From: Streptomyces tendae
GTDB taxonomy: Bacteria; Actinomycetota; Actinomycetes; Streptomycetales; Streptomycetaceae
NCBI RefSeq assembly: GCF_014650435.1
Contig: NZ_BMUY01000011.1
Location: forward strand, 62,001 to 126,000
Direction of reading: 5' to 3'
Length of the DNA stretch: 64,000 nucleotides
Made by a program: the position numbers and the translations under genes. Of this stretch, positions 34,201-42,776 are shown piece after piece. Position 1 is the stretch's first letter, and the number at the start of each line of letters is the position of its first letter. The notes under the pieces are model-generated. The model saw nothing but the letters and a program-made list of their open reading frames with translations. It searched no databases and was not told the DNA's origin.

Positions 34201-34841
34201 GGCAGCACCACCGCCAGCGCGTAGCGCGCGCCCTCGGGTCCGGCACTCCGGAACCGCGTCGGACCCCACACGCGCATCCGCAGGCAGTCCCCGGTCACGA
34301 GGTGGTGCGCCACGTCCCGCACCGTGATCTCCAGGGCCCCTTCCAGGACCCAGACGTGCTGTTCCAGGCCGGGCACGGGCGGCCGGTCGTAGGCGATGTC
34401 GGCCCCCGCGGTGAGCCGTCCCTCGACGAGTTCGCCCCGCAGTCCGGCGTGCGGCGGCGACACCGAGCGGCGTACGAACCCGGCCGTGCGGTCCTCCCAC
34501 CGGGGCTGCTCGGCGGCCCTCACCAGCAGCGCGGGTTCCGCCTCGACCTCGCTGAGCAGTCGGGACATGGTCCGTCCGTAGACCGCGCACAGCCGGTTCA
34601 GCACGGCGGCGGTGGGGCTGGTCTCGGCCCGCTCGGCCCGCGACAGCGTGGAGCGACTCACCCCACTGCGCTCCGCCAACTCCCCCAGCGACCAGCCGTG
34701 TTCGGCCCGCAGTTCGGCGAGTCGGGCGGCGAGCCGGGCGTCCACCGGATCGGGGTCTGGGGTCGCGGTCGCGGTCCGGGCAGGATCCGGGACTGGAACC
34801 GGGACTGGAACCGGGGCAGAGCCGCGGTCTTCATCTCTCAT
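34197..34841 (-). CDS. XRE-family regulator with C-terminal cupin
   Basis: The protein of about 214 residues has a low-complexity Pro/Val/Asp-rich N-terminus and an HTH_3 domain (HGWSLGELAERSGVSRSTLSRAE). A cupin sensor domain follows (PGLEQHVWVLEGALEITVRDVAHHLVTGD). I favour ATG 34841. A TAGCTT -10 lies 7 nt upstream inside a 14-bp-arm palindrome, implying a leaderless, self-controlled gene. GTG 34871 would place the palindrome in coding sequence. It probably senses a small molecule and regulates itself and the coupled GNAT gene. Confidence 0.87.
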   Translation of the reverse strand: MRDEDRGSAPVPVPVPVPDPARTATATPDPDPVDARLAARLAELRAEHGWSLGELAERSGVSRSTLSRAERAETSPTAAVLNRLCAVYGRTMSRLLSEVEAEPALLVRAAEQPRWEDRTAGFVRRSVSPPHAGLRGELVEGRLTAGADIAYDRPPVPGLEQHVWVLEGALEITVRDVAHHLVTGDCLRMRVWGPTRFRSAGPEGARYALAVVLP

Positions 34842-34868
34842 ATCCGGGAAGCTATCCCGAATATGAGA
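34836..34868 (-). promoter_or_regulatory. Autoregulatory palindrome at the XRE-cupin promoter
   Basis: TCTCATATCCGGGA (34836-34849) and TCCCGAATATGAGA (34855-34868) form an inverted repeat with 13 of 14 positions matching and a 5-bp spacer. On the minus strand the spacer plus one base reads TAGCTT, a plausible -10, and the inner arm contains the ATG start codon. Binding here would block both transcription and start-codon access. Confidence 0.65.
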
Positions 34869-34887
34869 CACCCGTGTTACGGCGACC

Positions 34888-35790
34888 TCACACCCGGGCC
34901 GCCTCGCCGAGCGCGTCCAGCACCTGGCGGATCAGCGGGTGTTCCTCCGCTCCCCGGCGCACGGCCGCGAAGACGCGGCGGGTCGGCGCGACCCCGTCGA
35001 CCGGGCGGACGACCACGCCGGTCAGGTCGGTGCCGAGCAGCGCCGAGCGCGGGACGAGCGCCACCCCGGCGTCGGCCGCGGCGAGGGACACCACGGCGCG
35101 GAAGTCGTCCGAGGAGTGTTCGAGACGGGGCTGGAACCCGGCGCTCTCGCAGGCCAGCACCACCACGTCGTGGCACGGGTTGCCCGGGTAGGGGCCGATC
35201 CAGGTGTCCTTGGCCAGCTCGGCGAGCGGCACCTCCGCGGCGTCGGCGAGGCGGTGGGCGACCGGCACGACCGCGTCGAAGGGCTCGGCGTACAGCGGGA
35301 CGTGGGTCAGCCGCGGGTCGTCGGCGGACGGCGCCCCGCGGTATTCGACGGCGACGGCCACGTCGACCTGCCGGTCCAGGACCATCGGCAGGCTGGCGTC
35401 GCCCTCGGCGTCCTGGACGCGGAGACGGATGCCGGGGGCCGAGGCGGCGAGGCGGGCCAGGGCGGGACCGACCACGAGGGCGATACCGGTCGCGAAGGAG
35501 GCGACCGTCACCGTGCCCGCCTCGCCCGAGCCGTAGGCGGCCAGCTCGGCCTCCGCCCGCTCCAGCTGGGCGAGGACGGCGTTGGTGTGGCTGAGCAGGA
35601 TCTCTCCGGCCGGGGTCAGCCGTACGCCCTTGGCACCGCGCTCGAACAGGCGGTGCCCGGTCTCCTGCTCCAGCGCGGCGAGCTGCTGGGAGACCGCCGA
35701 CGGGGTGAGGTAGAGCGCGGCGGCGGCCGCCGTCACGGTGCGGTGGTCCGCCACCGCTCGCAGGATGTGCAGCCGCCGCGCCTCGATCAT
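34888..35790 (-). CDS. LysR family transcriptional regulator
   Basis: This 300-residue protein has an N-terminal winged helix (ILRAVADHRTVTAAAAALYLTPSAVSQQLAALEQETGHRLFERGAKGVRLT in two helices and wing, residues 8-58) and a type-2 periplasmic-binding effector domain. It lies 30 bp downstream of kbl on the same strand, so it is likely the third gene of tdh-kbl-lysR. Control of threonine breakdown is a reasonable inference but not shown. LysR genes are more often divergent from their targets, so this placement is less usual. Confidence 0.9.
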   Translation of the reverse strand: MIEARRLHILRAVADHRTVTAAAAALYLTPSAVSQQLAALEQETGHRLFERGAKGVRLTPAGEILLSHTNAVLAQLERAEAELAAYGSGEAGTVTVASFATGIALVVGPALARLAASAPGIRLRVQDAEGDASLPMVLDRQVDVAVAVEYRGAPSADDPRLTHVPLYAEPFDAVVPVAHRLADAAEVPLAELAKDTWIGPYPGNPCHDVVVLACESAGFQPRLEHSSDDFRAVVSLAAADAGVALVPRSALLGTDLTGVVVRPVDGVAPTRRVFAAVRRGAEEHPLIRQVLDALGEAARV

Positions 35791-35820
35791 GGGATCGATT
35801 CTCTCAGGTCACCGGGTGTT

Positions 35821-37014
35821 TCAGGCGGCGAGCTGCTCCCGCGCGGAGACGAAGGCGTCCACCGCGCGGTTCACGTCGTCCGTGGAGTGCGCGGCGGACA
35901 GCTGCACGCGGATGCGGGCCTTGTCCTGCGGGACGACCGGGTAGGAGAAGCCGATCACGTACACCCCGCGCTCCAGGAGCAGCTCGGCCATGCGGCCCGC
36001 CTTCGTCGCGTCGCCGATCATGACGGGTGCGATGGGGTGGTCGCCGGGGAGGATGTCGAAGCCCTCCTCGGTCATCCGGCGGCGGAACAGGGCGGTGTTC
36101 TCGGCGAGCCGCACGCGCAGGTCGTCGGCCGACTCCAGCAGGTCGAGCACCTTGAGGGAGGCGGCGGCGATCACCGGCGCGAGGGTGTTGGAGAAGAGGT
36201 ACGGGCGGGAGCGCTGGCGCAGCAGGGCGACGATCTCGGCGCGGGCCGCGACGTAGCCGCCGGAGGCACCGCCGAGCGCCTTGCCGAGGGTGCCGGTGAT
36301 GATGTCGACGCGGTCCATGACGCCGTGCAGCTCGGGGGTGCCGCGGCCGCCGGGGCCGACGAAGCCGACGGCGTGCGAGTCGTCGACCATGACCATGGCG
36401 TCGTAGCGGTCGGCGAGGTCGCAGATCTCGTCGAGCGGGGCCACGTAGCCGTCCATGGAGAAGACGCCGTCGGTGACGATCAGGCGACGCCGGGCGTCGG
36501 ACGCGTCCTTGAGCTGTCGCTCCAGGTCGGCGAGGTCGCGGTTGGCGTAACGGAAGCGGCGGGCCTTGGACAACCGGATGCCGTCGATGATCGAGGCGTG
36601 GTTGAGGGCGTCGGAGATCACCGCGTCCTCGGGGCCGAGGAGGGTCTCGAAGACGCCGCCGTTGGCGTCGAAGCAGGAGGAGTAGAGGATCGTGTCCTCC
36701 TGGCCGAGGAACGCGGAGAGCCGGGCCTCCAGTTCCTTGTGCACCTCCTGGGTGCCGCAGATGAAGCGGACGGAGGCCATGCCGTAGCCCCAGCGGTCCA
36801 GCGCCTCGTGGGCGGCGGCGACGACCTCGGGGTGGTCGGCGAGGCCGAGGTAGTTGTTGGCGCAGAAGTTGAGGACCTCGCCGGGGCGGCCGCCCGCGGT
36901 GACGTTCACGGTCGCGGACTGCGGGGTGCCGATGACGCGCTCGGGCTTGTGCAGGCCGGCGGCGCGGATCTCGTCGAGGGTGGCGCGCAGGTCGTCGCGC
37001 ACGGAGTCGAACAT
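35821..37014 (-). CDS. kbl: Glycine C-acetyltransferase (2-amino-3-ketobutyrate CoA ligase)
   Basis: The 397-residue PLP enzyme belongs to the alpha-oxoamine synthase family. The substrate-binding [17 protein letters not shown] is near residue 50, [18 protein letters not shown] holds the PLP Asp/His, and [15 protein letters not shown] holds the Schiff-base lysine. It splits 2-amino-3-ketobutyrate, made by threonine dehydrogenase, into glycine and acetyl-CoA. It follows tdh by 33 bp on the same strand, the standard pairing. The pathway assignment is therefore firm. Confidence 0.96.
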   Translation of the reverse strand: MFDSVRDDLRATLDEIRAAGLHKPERVIGTPQSATVNVTAGGRPGEVLNFCANNYLGLADHPEVVAAAHEALDRWGYGMASVRFICGTQEVHKELEARLSAFLGQEDTILYSSCFDANGGVFETLLGPEDAVISDALNHASIIDGIRLSKARRFRYANRDLADLERQLKDASDARRRLIVTDGVFSMDGYVAPLDEICDLADRYDAMVMVDDSHAVGFVGPGGRGTPELHGVMDRVDIITGTLGKALGGASGGYVAARAEIVALLRQRSRPYLFSNTLAPVIAAASLKVLDLLESADDLRVRLAENTALFRRRMTEEGFDILPGDHPIAPVMIGDATKAGRMAELLLERGVYVIGFSYPVVPQDKARIRVQLSAAHSTDDVNRAVDAFVSAREQLAA

Positions 37015-37047
37015 CTCAGAAGCTCCTAAGGGTACGTACGTGCGTCT

Positions 37048-38076
37048 TCACGCGGTCCAGTCGAGGATGACCTTGCCGCCCCGGCCGCTCGCCGCGTCGG
37101 CGAACGCCGCCTCGAAGTCGCGGTGGGAGTACCGGCCGGTGATCACCGGGGCCAGGTCGAGGCCGCCTTCGAGCAGCACGGACATGGCGTACCAGGTCTC
37201 GAACATCTCGCGGCCGTAGATGCCCTTGACGGTGATCATGGAGGTGACGATCCGGGCCCAGTCGACCGGGAACTCCTCGGCGGGCAGGCCGAGCATGGCG
37301 ATCCGGCCGCCGTGCGTCATGTTGGCGATCATGTCGCGCATGGCCTCGGGGCGGCCGGACATCTCCAGGCCGATGTCGAAGCCCTCGCGCAGGCCCAGCT
37401 CGCGCTGTCCCTCGGCGATGGTCGCGTCCGAGACGTTCAGGGCGAGGCTGACGCCGACCTTGCGGGCGAGGTCCAGCCGCTCCTCGCTCACGTCGGTGAT
37501 CACGACGTTGCGGGCGCCCGCATGCCGGGCCACGGCGGCGGCCATCAGGCCGATCGGTCCGGCGCCGGTGATGAGGACGTCCTCGCCGACCAGCGGGAAG
37601 GACAGGGCGGTGTGCACGGCGTTGCCGAACGGGTCGAAGATCGCGGCGACGTCGAGGTCGACGGGGACGCGGTGCACCCAGACGTTGGTGGCGGGCAGGG
37701 CGACGTACTCGGCGAACGCCCCGTCCCGGCCGACGCCGAGACCGACGGTGGCGCGGCAGAGGTGGCGGCGTCCGGCCAGGCAGTTGCGGCACTTCCCGCA
37801 GACCAGGTGGCCCTCGCCGCTGACGCGGTCGCCGGTCTTGATGTCGGTGACGTCGCGTCCGGTGTCGACGACCTCGCCGACGAACTCGTGGCCGACGACG
37901 AGCGGGGTGCGGATGGCCTGCTGCGCCCAGCCGTCCCAGGCCCGGATGTGCAGGTCGGTGCCGCAGATGCCGGTGCGCAGCACCTTGATGAGGACGTCAC
38001 CGGGCCCGATGGTGGGCTCCGGGACGTCCGCGAGCCACAGCCCGGGCTCCGCCTTCTCCTTGACCAGCGCCTTCAA
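37048..38076 (-). CDS. tdh: L-threonine 3-dehydrogenase
   Basis: This is a zinc-dependent medium-chain dehydrogenase of 342 residues. The catalytic zinc site is [16 protein letters not shown] and the next His is GHEFVGEV. The structural zinc cysteines lie in [15 protein letters not shown], and the NAD-binding [10 protein letters not shown] is central. It oxidises threonine to 2-amino-3-ketobutyrate for Kbl. The start is TTG at 38074-38076, placed 8 nt after AGGAG and giving the family's usual N-terminus [15 protein letters not shown]. Longer starts lack support. It is the first gene of the operon. Confidence 0.96.
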   Translation of the reverse strand: MKALVKEKAEPGLWLADVPEPTIGPGDVLIKVLRTGICGTDLHIRAWDGWAQQAIRTPLVVGHEFVGEVVDTGRDVTDIKTGDRVSGEGHLVCGKCRNCLAGRRHLCRATVGLGVGRDGAFAEYVALPATNVWVHRVPVDLDVAAIFDPFGNAVHTALSFPLVGEDVLITGAGPIGLMAAAVARHAGARNVVITDVSEERLDLARKVGVSLALNVSDATIAEGQRELGLREGFDIGLEMSGRPEAMRDMIANMTHGGRIAMLGLPAEEFPVDWARIVTSMITVKGIYGREMFETWYAMSVLLEGGLDLAPVITGRYSHRDFEAAFADAASGRGGKVILDWTA

Positions 38077-38263
38077 CGGAACGGCTCCTGACGGTGTGAG
38101 GTCCCGGCGGTGGGCACGCCGAGGCGGCCCGCGTCCGGGAAGGGGAGGGGAATCGCACAGCAATCTGCCGTACCGCACCGCTCCGGGTCCATCGAGCCTT
38201 TCTTAAGCCCGGCCGCAGCTTTCCTTCACGCCGCGTGCCCCGGGCAGCCGATCGCCCTGCGTT

Positions 38264-38839
38264 TCACAGCGGGAGCCCGTCCTCCGCGCTGCGCTCGATG
38301 CGCCGTACCAGGTCGGTCGCCGCCGACTTGATCGTGGCCAGGCCCGCGGTGCCCCAGGTGCGGGGCCGCACGTCGGCGGCGGACACGGTGCCGAGGACGG
38401 TCCCCGTGCTGTCGATGAGCGGGGCGCCGAGGTAGGAGCGGATGCCGAAGGCGTCGACGACGGGGTTGCCCGCGAAGCGCGGGTAGTCGCGCACGTCCTC
38501 CAGCACCAGCGCCTTGCGCCGGACCACCACGTGGGGGCAGAAGCCGTGGTCCCTGGCCTGGACCCGGCCGAACTCGGGGCTGGTCCCGTCGCCCCGGGTC
38601 ACCGGCGGGACCTCCGGCACCCGCAGGCCGGCGAAGAACTGGCCGCCCTCCACCAGGAAGTTGACCATCGCGTACGGCGCCTCGACGAGACCGGAGAGGT
38701 GCCCGGCGTAGGCGTCGAGGGCCGGATCGGGGCGTTCCGCGAGGCCGAGCCGACGCAGCCGCTGTACCCGGGCGGGGGCTTCCCGGTCCTCGGGGGTGAG
38801 CAGTAGTCGTCCGGCCGGGCGCGGTGGGTCGTAGGTCAT
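38264..38839 (-). CDS. GAF domain protein at the end of the conservon
   Basis: The 191-residue cytoplasmic protein is a single GAF domain (APYAMVNFLVEGGQFFAGLRVPE ... FGIRSYLGAPLIDSTGTVLGTVSAADV) with a conserved HGFCPHVVVRRKALVLEDV stretch, and no output domain. GAF modules bind small ligands or mediate contacts. ATG 38839 overlaps the stop of the CvnD GTPase gene by 4 bp, so this is the fifth gene of the conservon. It may supply a signal input for it. Confidence 0.88.
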   Translation of the reverse strand: MTYDPPRPAGRLLLTPEDREAPARVQRLRRLGLAERPDPALDAYAGHLSGLVEAPYAMVNFLVEGGQFFAGLRVPEVPPVTRGDGTSPEFGRVQARDHGFCPHVVVRRKALVLEDVRDYPRFAGNPVVDAFGIRSYLGAPLIDSTGTVLGTVSAADVRPRTWGTAGLATIKSAATDLVRRIERSAEDGLPL

Positions 38840-39465
38840 GGGCGGACTCCGGCGCCGAACCCCGACGCCGGGGCCGGGGTGTGGGCGATGAGGTGGCGTA
38901 CGAGGGTGAGCAGCGTCTGGACGCCGGAGCTGGAGATCCGGGCGTCGCAGCGCACGATCGGGATCTCGGGGTGCAGGTCCATGGCCGCGCGCACCTCCTC
39001 GAGGTCGTAGCGGTGGGAGCCGTCGAACTCGTTGATCGCGACGACGAAGCCGAGCCCGCGTTCCTCGAAGAAGTCGACGGCGGCGAAGGACTCCTCCAGG
39101 CGCCGGGTGTCGGCGATGATCACCGCTCCTAGCGCGCCCTCGCACAACTCGTCCCACATGAACCAGAAGCGTTCCTGGCCGGGCGTTCCGAACAGGTACA
39201 GGACGTGTTCGGGGTCAAGGGTGAGGCGGCCGAAGTCCATGGCCACGGTCGTTTCGAGTTTGTTCTCGATTCCGTCGAGGTTGTCGGTCGCGGTGCTGAC
39301 CGTGGTGAGCAGTTCCTCCGTGCTCAGCGGTGCGATCTCGCTGACCGCGCCGACGAAGGTCGTCTTGCCGACGCCGAATCCGCCCGCCACGAGGATCTTC
39401 AGGGCGGTGGGGAACGGGTCGGCGCCTTCGCCGTGCGCGTAGTCAGAGCTGTCGTCGTAGTCCAT
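38836..39465 (-). CDS. cvnD: Conservon small GTPase-like ATP/GTP-binding protein (CvnD)
   Basis: The 209-residue MglA/Ras-like protein has Walker A GGFGVGKTTFVG (about 33-44), a G3-like GTPGQERFWFMW and a degenerate G4 in VAINEFDG. CvnD proteins are proposed to switch signalling in a complex with the sensor kinase-like CvnA, CvnB and CvnC at the membrane. It overlaps cvnC by 23 bp and the GAF gene by 4 bp. The gene number of the conservon within the genome cannot be told from the window. Confidence 0.93.
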   Translation of the reverse strand: MDYDDSSDYAHGEGADPFPTALKILVAGGFGVGKTTFVGAVSEIAPLSTEELLTTVSTATDNLDGIENKLETTVAMDFGRLTLDPEHVLYLFGTPGQERFWFMWDELCEGALGAVIIADTRRLEESFAAVDFFEERGLGFVVAINEFDGSHRYDLEEVRAAMDLHPEIPIVRCDARISSSGVQTLLTLVRHLIAHTPAPASGFGAGVRP

Positions 39466-39823
39466 CGAGCACTGCCTCCAGAAGGGCCCGGTCCGTGGGG
39501 TGGTGGTGGAACGCGGCGGGGGGTTTGGTGGTCAGCGCGCCGCAGTCGACGAGATCCGAGAGCAGCACCTTGGTGACCGCCACCGGAAGTCGCAGATGTG
39601 CGGCGAGCTCGGCGACCGGGAGGGGCGCCCGGCACAGGTCGAGTGCCTGCGCGTGCTCGGGTCCGAGATAGCCGAGGGGGGTCGCCCCGGTGGCCATGAC
39701 CTGGGACATCAGGTCGAGCGCGACGGTGGGCCGGGTACGGCCGTTGCTGACGGTGAAGGGGCGCACCAGCCGTCCGGCCGCGTCGTCGAGCCAGGGGCCG
39801 TCGCCGGCCGCGGCCACCGTCAA
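39443..39823 (-). CDS. cvnC: Conservon DUF742 protein (CvnC)
   Basis: The 126-residue DUF742 protein is a winged-helix-like fold. It has LVRPFTVSNGRTRPTVALDLMSQVMAT, then LPVAELAAHLRLPVAVTKVLLSDLVDCGALTT. CvnC partners CvnD in streptomycete conservons and probably mediates interactions. It starts 1 codon before the cvnB stop (4-bp overlap) and its own end overlaps cvnD by 23 bp, typical of this tightly packed cluster. Confidence 0.93.
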   Translation of the reverse strand: MTVAAAGDGPWLDDAAGRLVRPFTVSNGRTRPTVALDLMSQVMATGATPLGYLGPEHAQALDLCRAPLPVAELAAHLRLPVAVTKVLLSDLVDCGALTTKPPAAFHHHPTDRALLEAVLDGLRRQL

Positions 39824-40254
39824 GGCCTCATCGCCGGGGGTTCGACGGCGTGCTGCCGGGGTGCGGTGACCAGGTAGGGGCGGACGCTCTTGACGAGCAT
39901 CGCCATCTCGTAGCCCAGGACGGCCGCGTCGGCCTCGCGGCCGGCCAGCACGGCGAGGCAGGTGCCGGAGCCCGCGGTGGTGACGAAGAGCAGGGTCGAG
40001 TCGAGTTCGACGACGACCTGCCGCACGTCGCCGCCGTCGCCGAAGCGGACGCCGGCGCTGCGGCCGAGGGAGTACAGGCCGGAGGCCAGGGCCGCCATGT
40101 GGTCGGCGCTGTCGGCGTCGAGTCCGTGGACGGACTTCACCAGTCCGTCGGCGGACAGGAGCACCGCGCTGCTGGTGTGCGGCACCCGCTGGACGAGACC
40201 GCTCATCAGCCAGTCGAGGTCGGACACTTGGCCGGTCGGCGCATCGCTCGCCAT
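39820..40254 (-). CDS. cvnB: Conservon roadblock/LC7 protein (CvnB)
   Basis: The 144-residue protein has the roadblock/LC7 fold (DLDWLMSGLVQRVPHTSSAVLLSADGLVKSVHGLD ... ADHMAALASGLYSLGRSAGVRFGDGG). This is the MglB-like partner and presumed GTPase-activating protein for CvnD. It follows cvnA after a 136-bp gap, long for a conservon, that is full of G-tracts on the plus strand. The gene overlaps cvnC by 4 bp. Confidence 0.93.
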   Translation of the reverse strand: MASDAPTGQVSDLDWLMSGLVQRVPHTSSAVLLSADGLVKSVHGLDADSADHMAALASGLYSLGRSAGVRFGDGGDVRQVVVELDSTLLFVTTAGSGTCLAVLAGREADAAVLGYEMAMLVKSVRPYLVTAPRQHAVEPPAMRP

Positions 40255-40304
40255 GGTGGATCGACTCCTTGGGGTACGAAGGTCTGCGGGACCGCTGGTC
40301 GTGA

Positions 40305-40336
40305 GGGTTGGGGAGGTGGGGGTGGGGAGGTGGGGG
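40305..40336 (+). other. G-quadruplex-forming tracts in the cvnA-cvnB gap
   Basis: Five runs of three to five G occur (40305-40307, 40310-40313, 40318-40322, 40324-40327, 40332-40336), separated by loops of 1-4 bases, with more G-rich repeats to 40375. They lie on the template strand for the conservon, so a folded quadruplex would stand in the path of RNA polymerase between cvnA and cvnB. Confidence 0.6.
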
Positions 40337-40390
40337 CGGAGGTGGAGGTGGAAAGAGGCATGGGGGTGGTGGGGCGGGTCGTACGGGTGG

Positions 40391-42235
40391 TCATTCGGCC
40401 GGCACGCCCGGGTCCCGGCGGGTCGGTGCCGGCGGCGCCGGTTCGGTGTGCTGCTGGGCCTCCGCGAGGCCGATGCCGCGCTGGAAGGCCGCCATCAGGC
40501 CCGGGTCGTGGCCGGTGTACTGCTCGGGTTCCTGGCGGGGTGCGGGGCCGCCGCGCAGCTGGGGCGCGATGTGCTCCTGGGCGCGGCGGCGCGGCAGTTG
40601 GGGTTTCCCCATGGTGCCGCGCACCGCGCTGTGCCGCGGGACGGGCGGGGTGGCCGCGTGCTCGGCGAGGACACCCCGGTCCTCGGACCGCACGCCGGGC
40701 ACGGCGGCTGCCGGGGTGGGACGGTTCCGGTGCGTACCGCGCACGGGCAGGGGCTCGCCGTCGGCCCTGCGCACCTGGACCTGACCGGTCACCGCGGGGC
40801 CGGGGGCCGGTGGGACCGGAGCGGGTGCGGCCGCGGAGGGTGCGGCCACAGCGGGCGGGACCGCAGTGAGCGGGGCCGCAGTGAGCGGGACCGGAGCCGG
40901 GGTGTCCGGTCCCGCCGGTGGCATCGCGGGGGCCACGGCCCGCGGCTGCTGCCGGGGCTGCGGCACGGGTACCGGCTCGGTCCCGGCGGCCTGGGACGGG
41001 TGGGCCGCACCACCGGGGAGCGCACCCGGCCCGGTGCCCAGCAGGGCCTGCGGCACGACCAGCACGGCCTGTACACCGCCGTAGATGTTGGTCTGCAACC
41101 GCACGGTGATCCCGTGCCGCTTGGCGAGCTGGGAGACGACGAACAGCCCGATGCGCCCGTCGGCCAGCAGGCGGGCGACGTTGACCTGGTCGGGGTCGGC
41201 GAGCAGGGCGTTCATCCGGCTCTGCTCGCCGACGGGCATGCCCAGTCCGCGGTCCTCGACCTCGACGGCCAGGCCCGAGGTGACGAGGTTGGCGCGCATC
41301 AGCACCTGGGTCTGCGGGGCGGAGAACAGGGTGGCGTTCTCGACGAGTTCGGCCAGCAGGTGGATGACGTCGGCGACGGCGTGGCCGCGCAGGGTGCCGT
41401 CGATCGGCGGGACCAGCCGGACGCGGGAGTACTGCTCCACCTCGGCGATGGCCGAGCGCAGCACCTCGGTCATGTCGACCGGGTTGCTCCACTGGCGGCG
41501 GGAGACGGCGCCGCCGAGCACGGCCAGGTTCTCGGCGTGGCGGCGGATGCGGGTGGCGAGGTGGTCGACGTGGAAGAGGCTTTTGAGGAGGTCGGGGTCC
41601 TCGATCTCGTTCTCCAGCTCGTCCAGGATGGAGATCTCCCGGTGCACCAGGGACTGCAGGCGCCGGGCGAGGTTGACGAAGACCTCCAGTTTCTGTTCGC
41701 TGCCCGCCTGGCTGGAGAGCTGGGCGGCGCGGACGACGGCGGTGACGGCTCCGTCGTGGGCGCGGGACAGGTCGGCGGCGAGCAGTTCGAAGTCGTCGGC
41801 GTCGTCCGGCGGTCCGCCGCGCGGTGTGCGCGGGGACGGGGCCTCGCCGCGGCGCAGGGCCTCGACGACGGCGCGCAGGTCGCCCTCCTGGCGCGCGGTG
41901 CTGCGCCGCAGGGCGCCGACGCGGTCGTGCACGGACCGCGCGGCCCGGTCGGCGGCGACCGCGGCGATGACGACGGCGGCGACGGTCACCGAGACCGCCC
42001 CGGCCAGTACGCCCCACAGGACGGGGCCGGGTCGCACGCCGGTGGACCGGACGGTGAACAGGACGACCGCGCAGGCGCCGAGGGCGACCGCGACCGGCGG
42101 CAGGACGGCGAGCCGCAGGAGTTGGGACCGTATGTGGGTCTCGGGCAGCGCGGCGGTGGTCCGTGGGGCCGGCCGGCCGTGCCGCCCGCCCTCGCGGCGG
42201 TCTGCTCGCGCGGCCGGAGCGCGGAGGTGAGACAT
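40391..42235 (-). CDS. cvnA: Conservon sensor histidine kinase-like protein (CvnA)
   Basis: The 614-residue membrane protein has two helices near residues 37-87 with only a short external loop. The cytoplasmic part has a dimerisation helix (FVNLARRLQSLVHREISILDELENEI) and a GHKL ATPase domain. The latter carries the N box HLLAELVENATLFSAPQTQV, the G1 box VEDRGLGMP and GRIGLFVVSQLAKRHGI. The last 190 residues are Pro/Ala-rich and probably disordered. CvnA is the receptor-like component of the conservon, the first gene of cvnABCD-GAF. ATG 42235 has GAGG in front of it, next to a 12-bp tandem repeat. Confidence 0.93.
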   Translation of the reverse strand: MSHLRAPAARADRREGGRHGRPAPRTTAALPETHIRSQLLRLAVLPPVAVALGACAVVLFTVRSTGVRPGPVLWGVLAGAVSVTVAAVVIAAVAADRAARSVHDRVGALRRSTARQEGDLRAVVEALRRGEAPSPRTPRGGPPDDADDFELLAADLSRAHDGAVTAVVRAAQLSSQAGSEQKLEVFVNLARRLQSLVHREISILDELENEIEDPDLLKSLFHVDHLATRIRRHAENLAVLGGAVSRRQWSNPVDMTEVLRSAIAEVEQYSRVRLVPPIDGTLRGHAVADVIHLLAELVENATLFSAPQTQVLMRANLVTSGLAVEVEDRGLGMPVGEQSRMNALLADPDQVNVARLLADGRIGLFVVSQLAKRHGITVRLQTNIYGGVQAVLVVPQALLGTGPGALPGGAAHPSQAAGTEPVPVPQPRQQPRAVAPAMPPAGPDTPAPVPLTAAPLTAVPPAVAAPSAAAPAPVPPAPGPAVTGQVQVRRADGEPLPVRGTHRNRPTPAAAVPGVRSEDRGVLAEHAATPPVPRHSAVRGTMGKPQLPRRRAQEHIAPQLRGGPAPRQEPEQYTGHDPGLMAAFQRGIGLAEAQQHTEPAPPAPTRRDPGVPAE

Positions 42236-42245
42236 CGGTGTCCTC

Positions 42246-42269
42246 GTACTGGTCCGTGTACTGGTCCGT
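42246..42269 (-). repeat. 12-bp perfect tandem repeat in the cvnA leader
   Basis: GTACTGGTCCGT is present twice head to tail, 10 bp upstream of the cvnA start codon and overlapping the expected 5' untranslated region. Confidence 0.8.
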
Positions 42270-42449
42270 CGGCCCTACGTCGCCCGACGGACACTGACAG
42301 TAGTCGGCTGCCCCTCATGTGCGGTGGGCAGTTGCCAAAGTCCCCCGGACAACGTCCCGCTCTGGTATGAGGCCTCGTACGACAGACCGATAAGCCGGAT
42401 TCGTAGCCGTTCCGTCACGACGGAGAACCGGTCGGACTCGATCAAAAGC

Positions 42450-42466
42450 GGTCACCGTCGGTGACC
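42450..42466. promoter_or_regulatory. Palindrome GGTCACC-N3-GGTGACC
   Basis: A perfect 7-bp inverted repeat with 3-bp spacer lies midway between the divergent cvnA and CHAT starts. The form is typical of a dimeric repressor site; the regulator is unknown. Confidence 0.5.
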
Positions 42467-42514
42467 AGGCACGGGGAACCGGATGCACGCCCCCGTGAGA
42501 GGCGGCGAGCCGGA

Positions 42515-42547
42515 TTGCCGACGGACCTCCGGGTTGCCGACGGACCT
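42515..42547. repeat. Two 14-bp direct repeats at 19-bp spacing
   Basis: TTGCCGACGGACCT occurs at 42515-42528 and again at 42534-42547, about 230 bp upstream of the CHAT start. It may be an activator site array or a small duplication. Confidence 0.6.
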
Positions 42548-42764
42548 GCTCCGACTGTGCGTGCGCGGCGGCCCAGGTCTTGGGTCATGAACGGGTAGAC
42601 GTCCCTGCGCCGGTTGAAGTCGGCCGCGCGGGTCGGCTTCGCCTGGTCGGCCCAGGAGGGCAGCCGATGCCGGAGGGTCTGCCGGGACCGCGCCGCGCGC
42701 ACGGGGACCGTTCGACGGGCACGGCCCGATCGGCAGCAGGGCCCCACGCGGGGCGTCTCCCTGC

Positions 42765-42770
42765 TAAATT
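42765..42770 (+). promoter_or_regulatory. -10 element of the leaderless CHAT operon
   Basis: TAAATT lies 6 nt before the ATG at 42777 in an otherwise very G/C-rich stretch. The transcription start would fall at the start codon. No Shine-Dalgarno and no good -35 are visible. Confidence 0.5.
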
Positions 42771-42776
42771 CTGAAC

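Larger units (their letters stand above)
42236..42776. other. 541-bp intergenic region between cvnA and the CHAT operon
   Basis: No convincing gene is present. Elements seen are a perfect 12-bp tandem duplication (42246-42269) in the cvnA leader, and the palindrome GGTCACC-GTC-GGTGACC at 42450-42466. There are also two 14-bp copies of TTGCCGACGGACCT (42515-42528 and 42534-42547, 19 bp apart), and a TAAATT -10 just before the CHAT start. A short minus-strand stretch (about 42570-42670) reads like protein but has no start, partner or recognised family. Confidence 0.6.

Noticed and set aside
34939-37029. A 696-codon plus-strand frame opposite lysR and kbl
   Set aside because: It is an antisense shadow; kbl and LysR are unambiguous on the other strand.
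39962-42370. An 802-codon plus-strand frame opposite cvnA/cvnB
   Set aside because: It is an antisense shadow without any domain, while the minus strand has clear conservon proteins.
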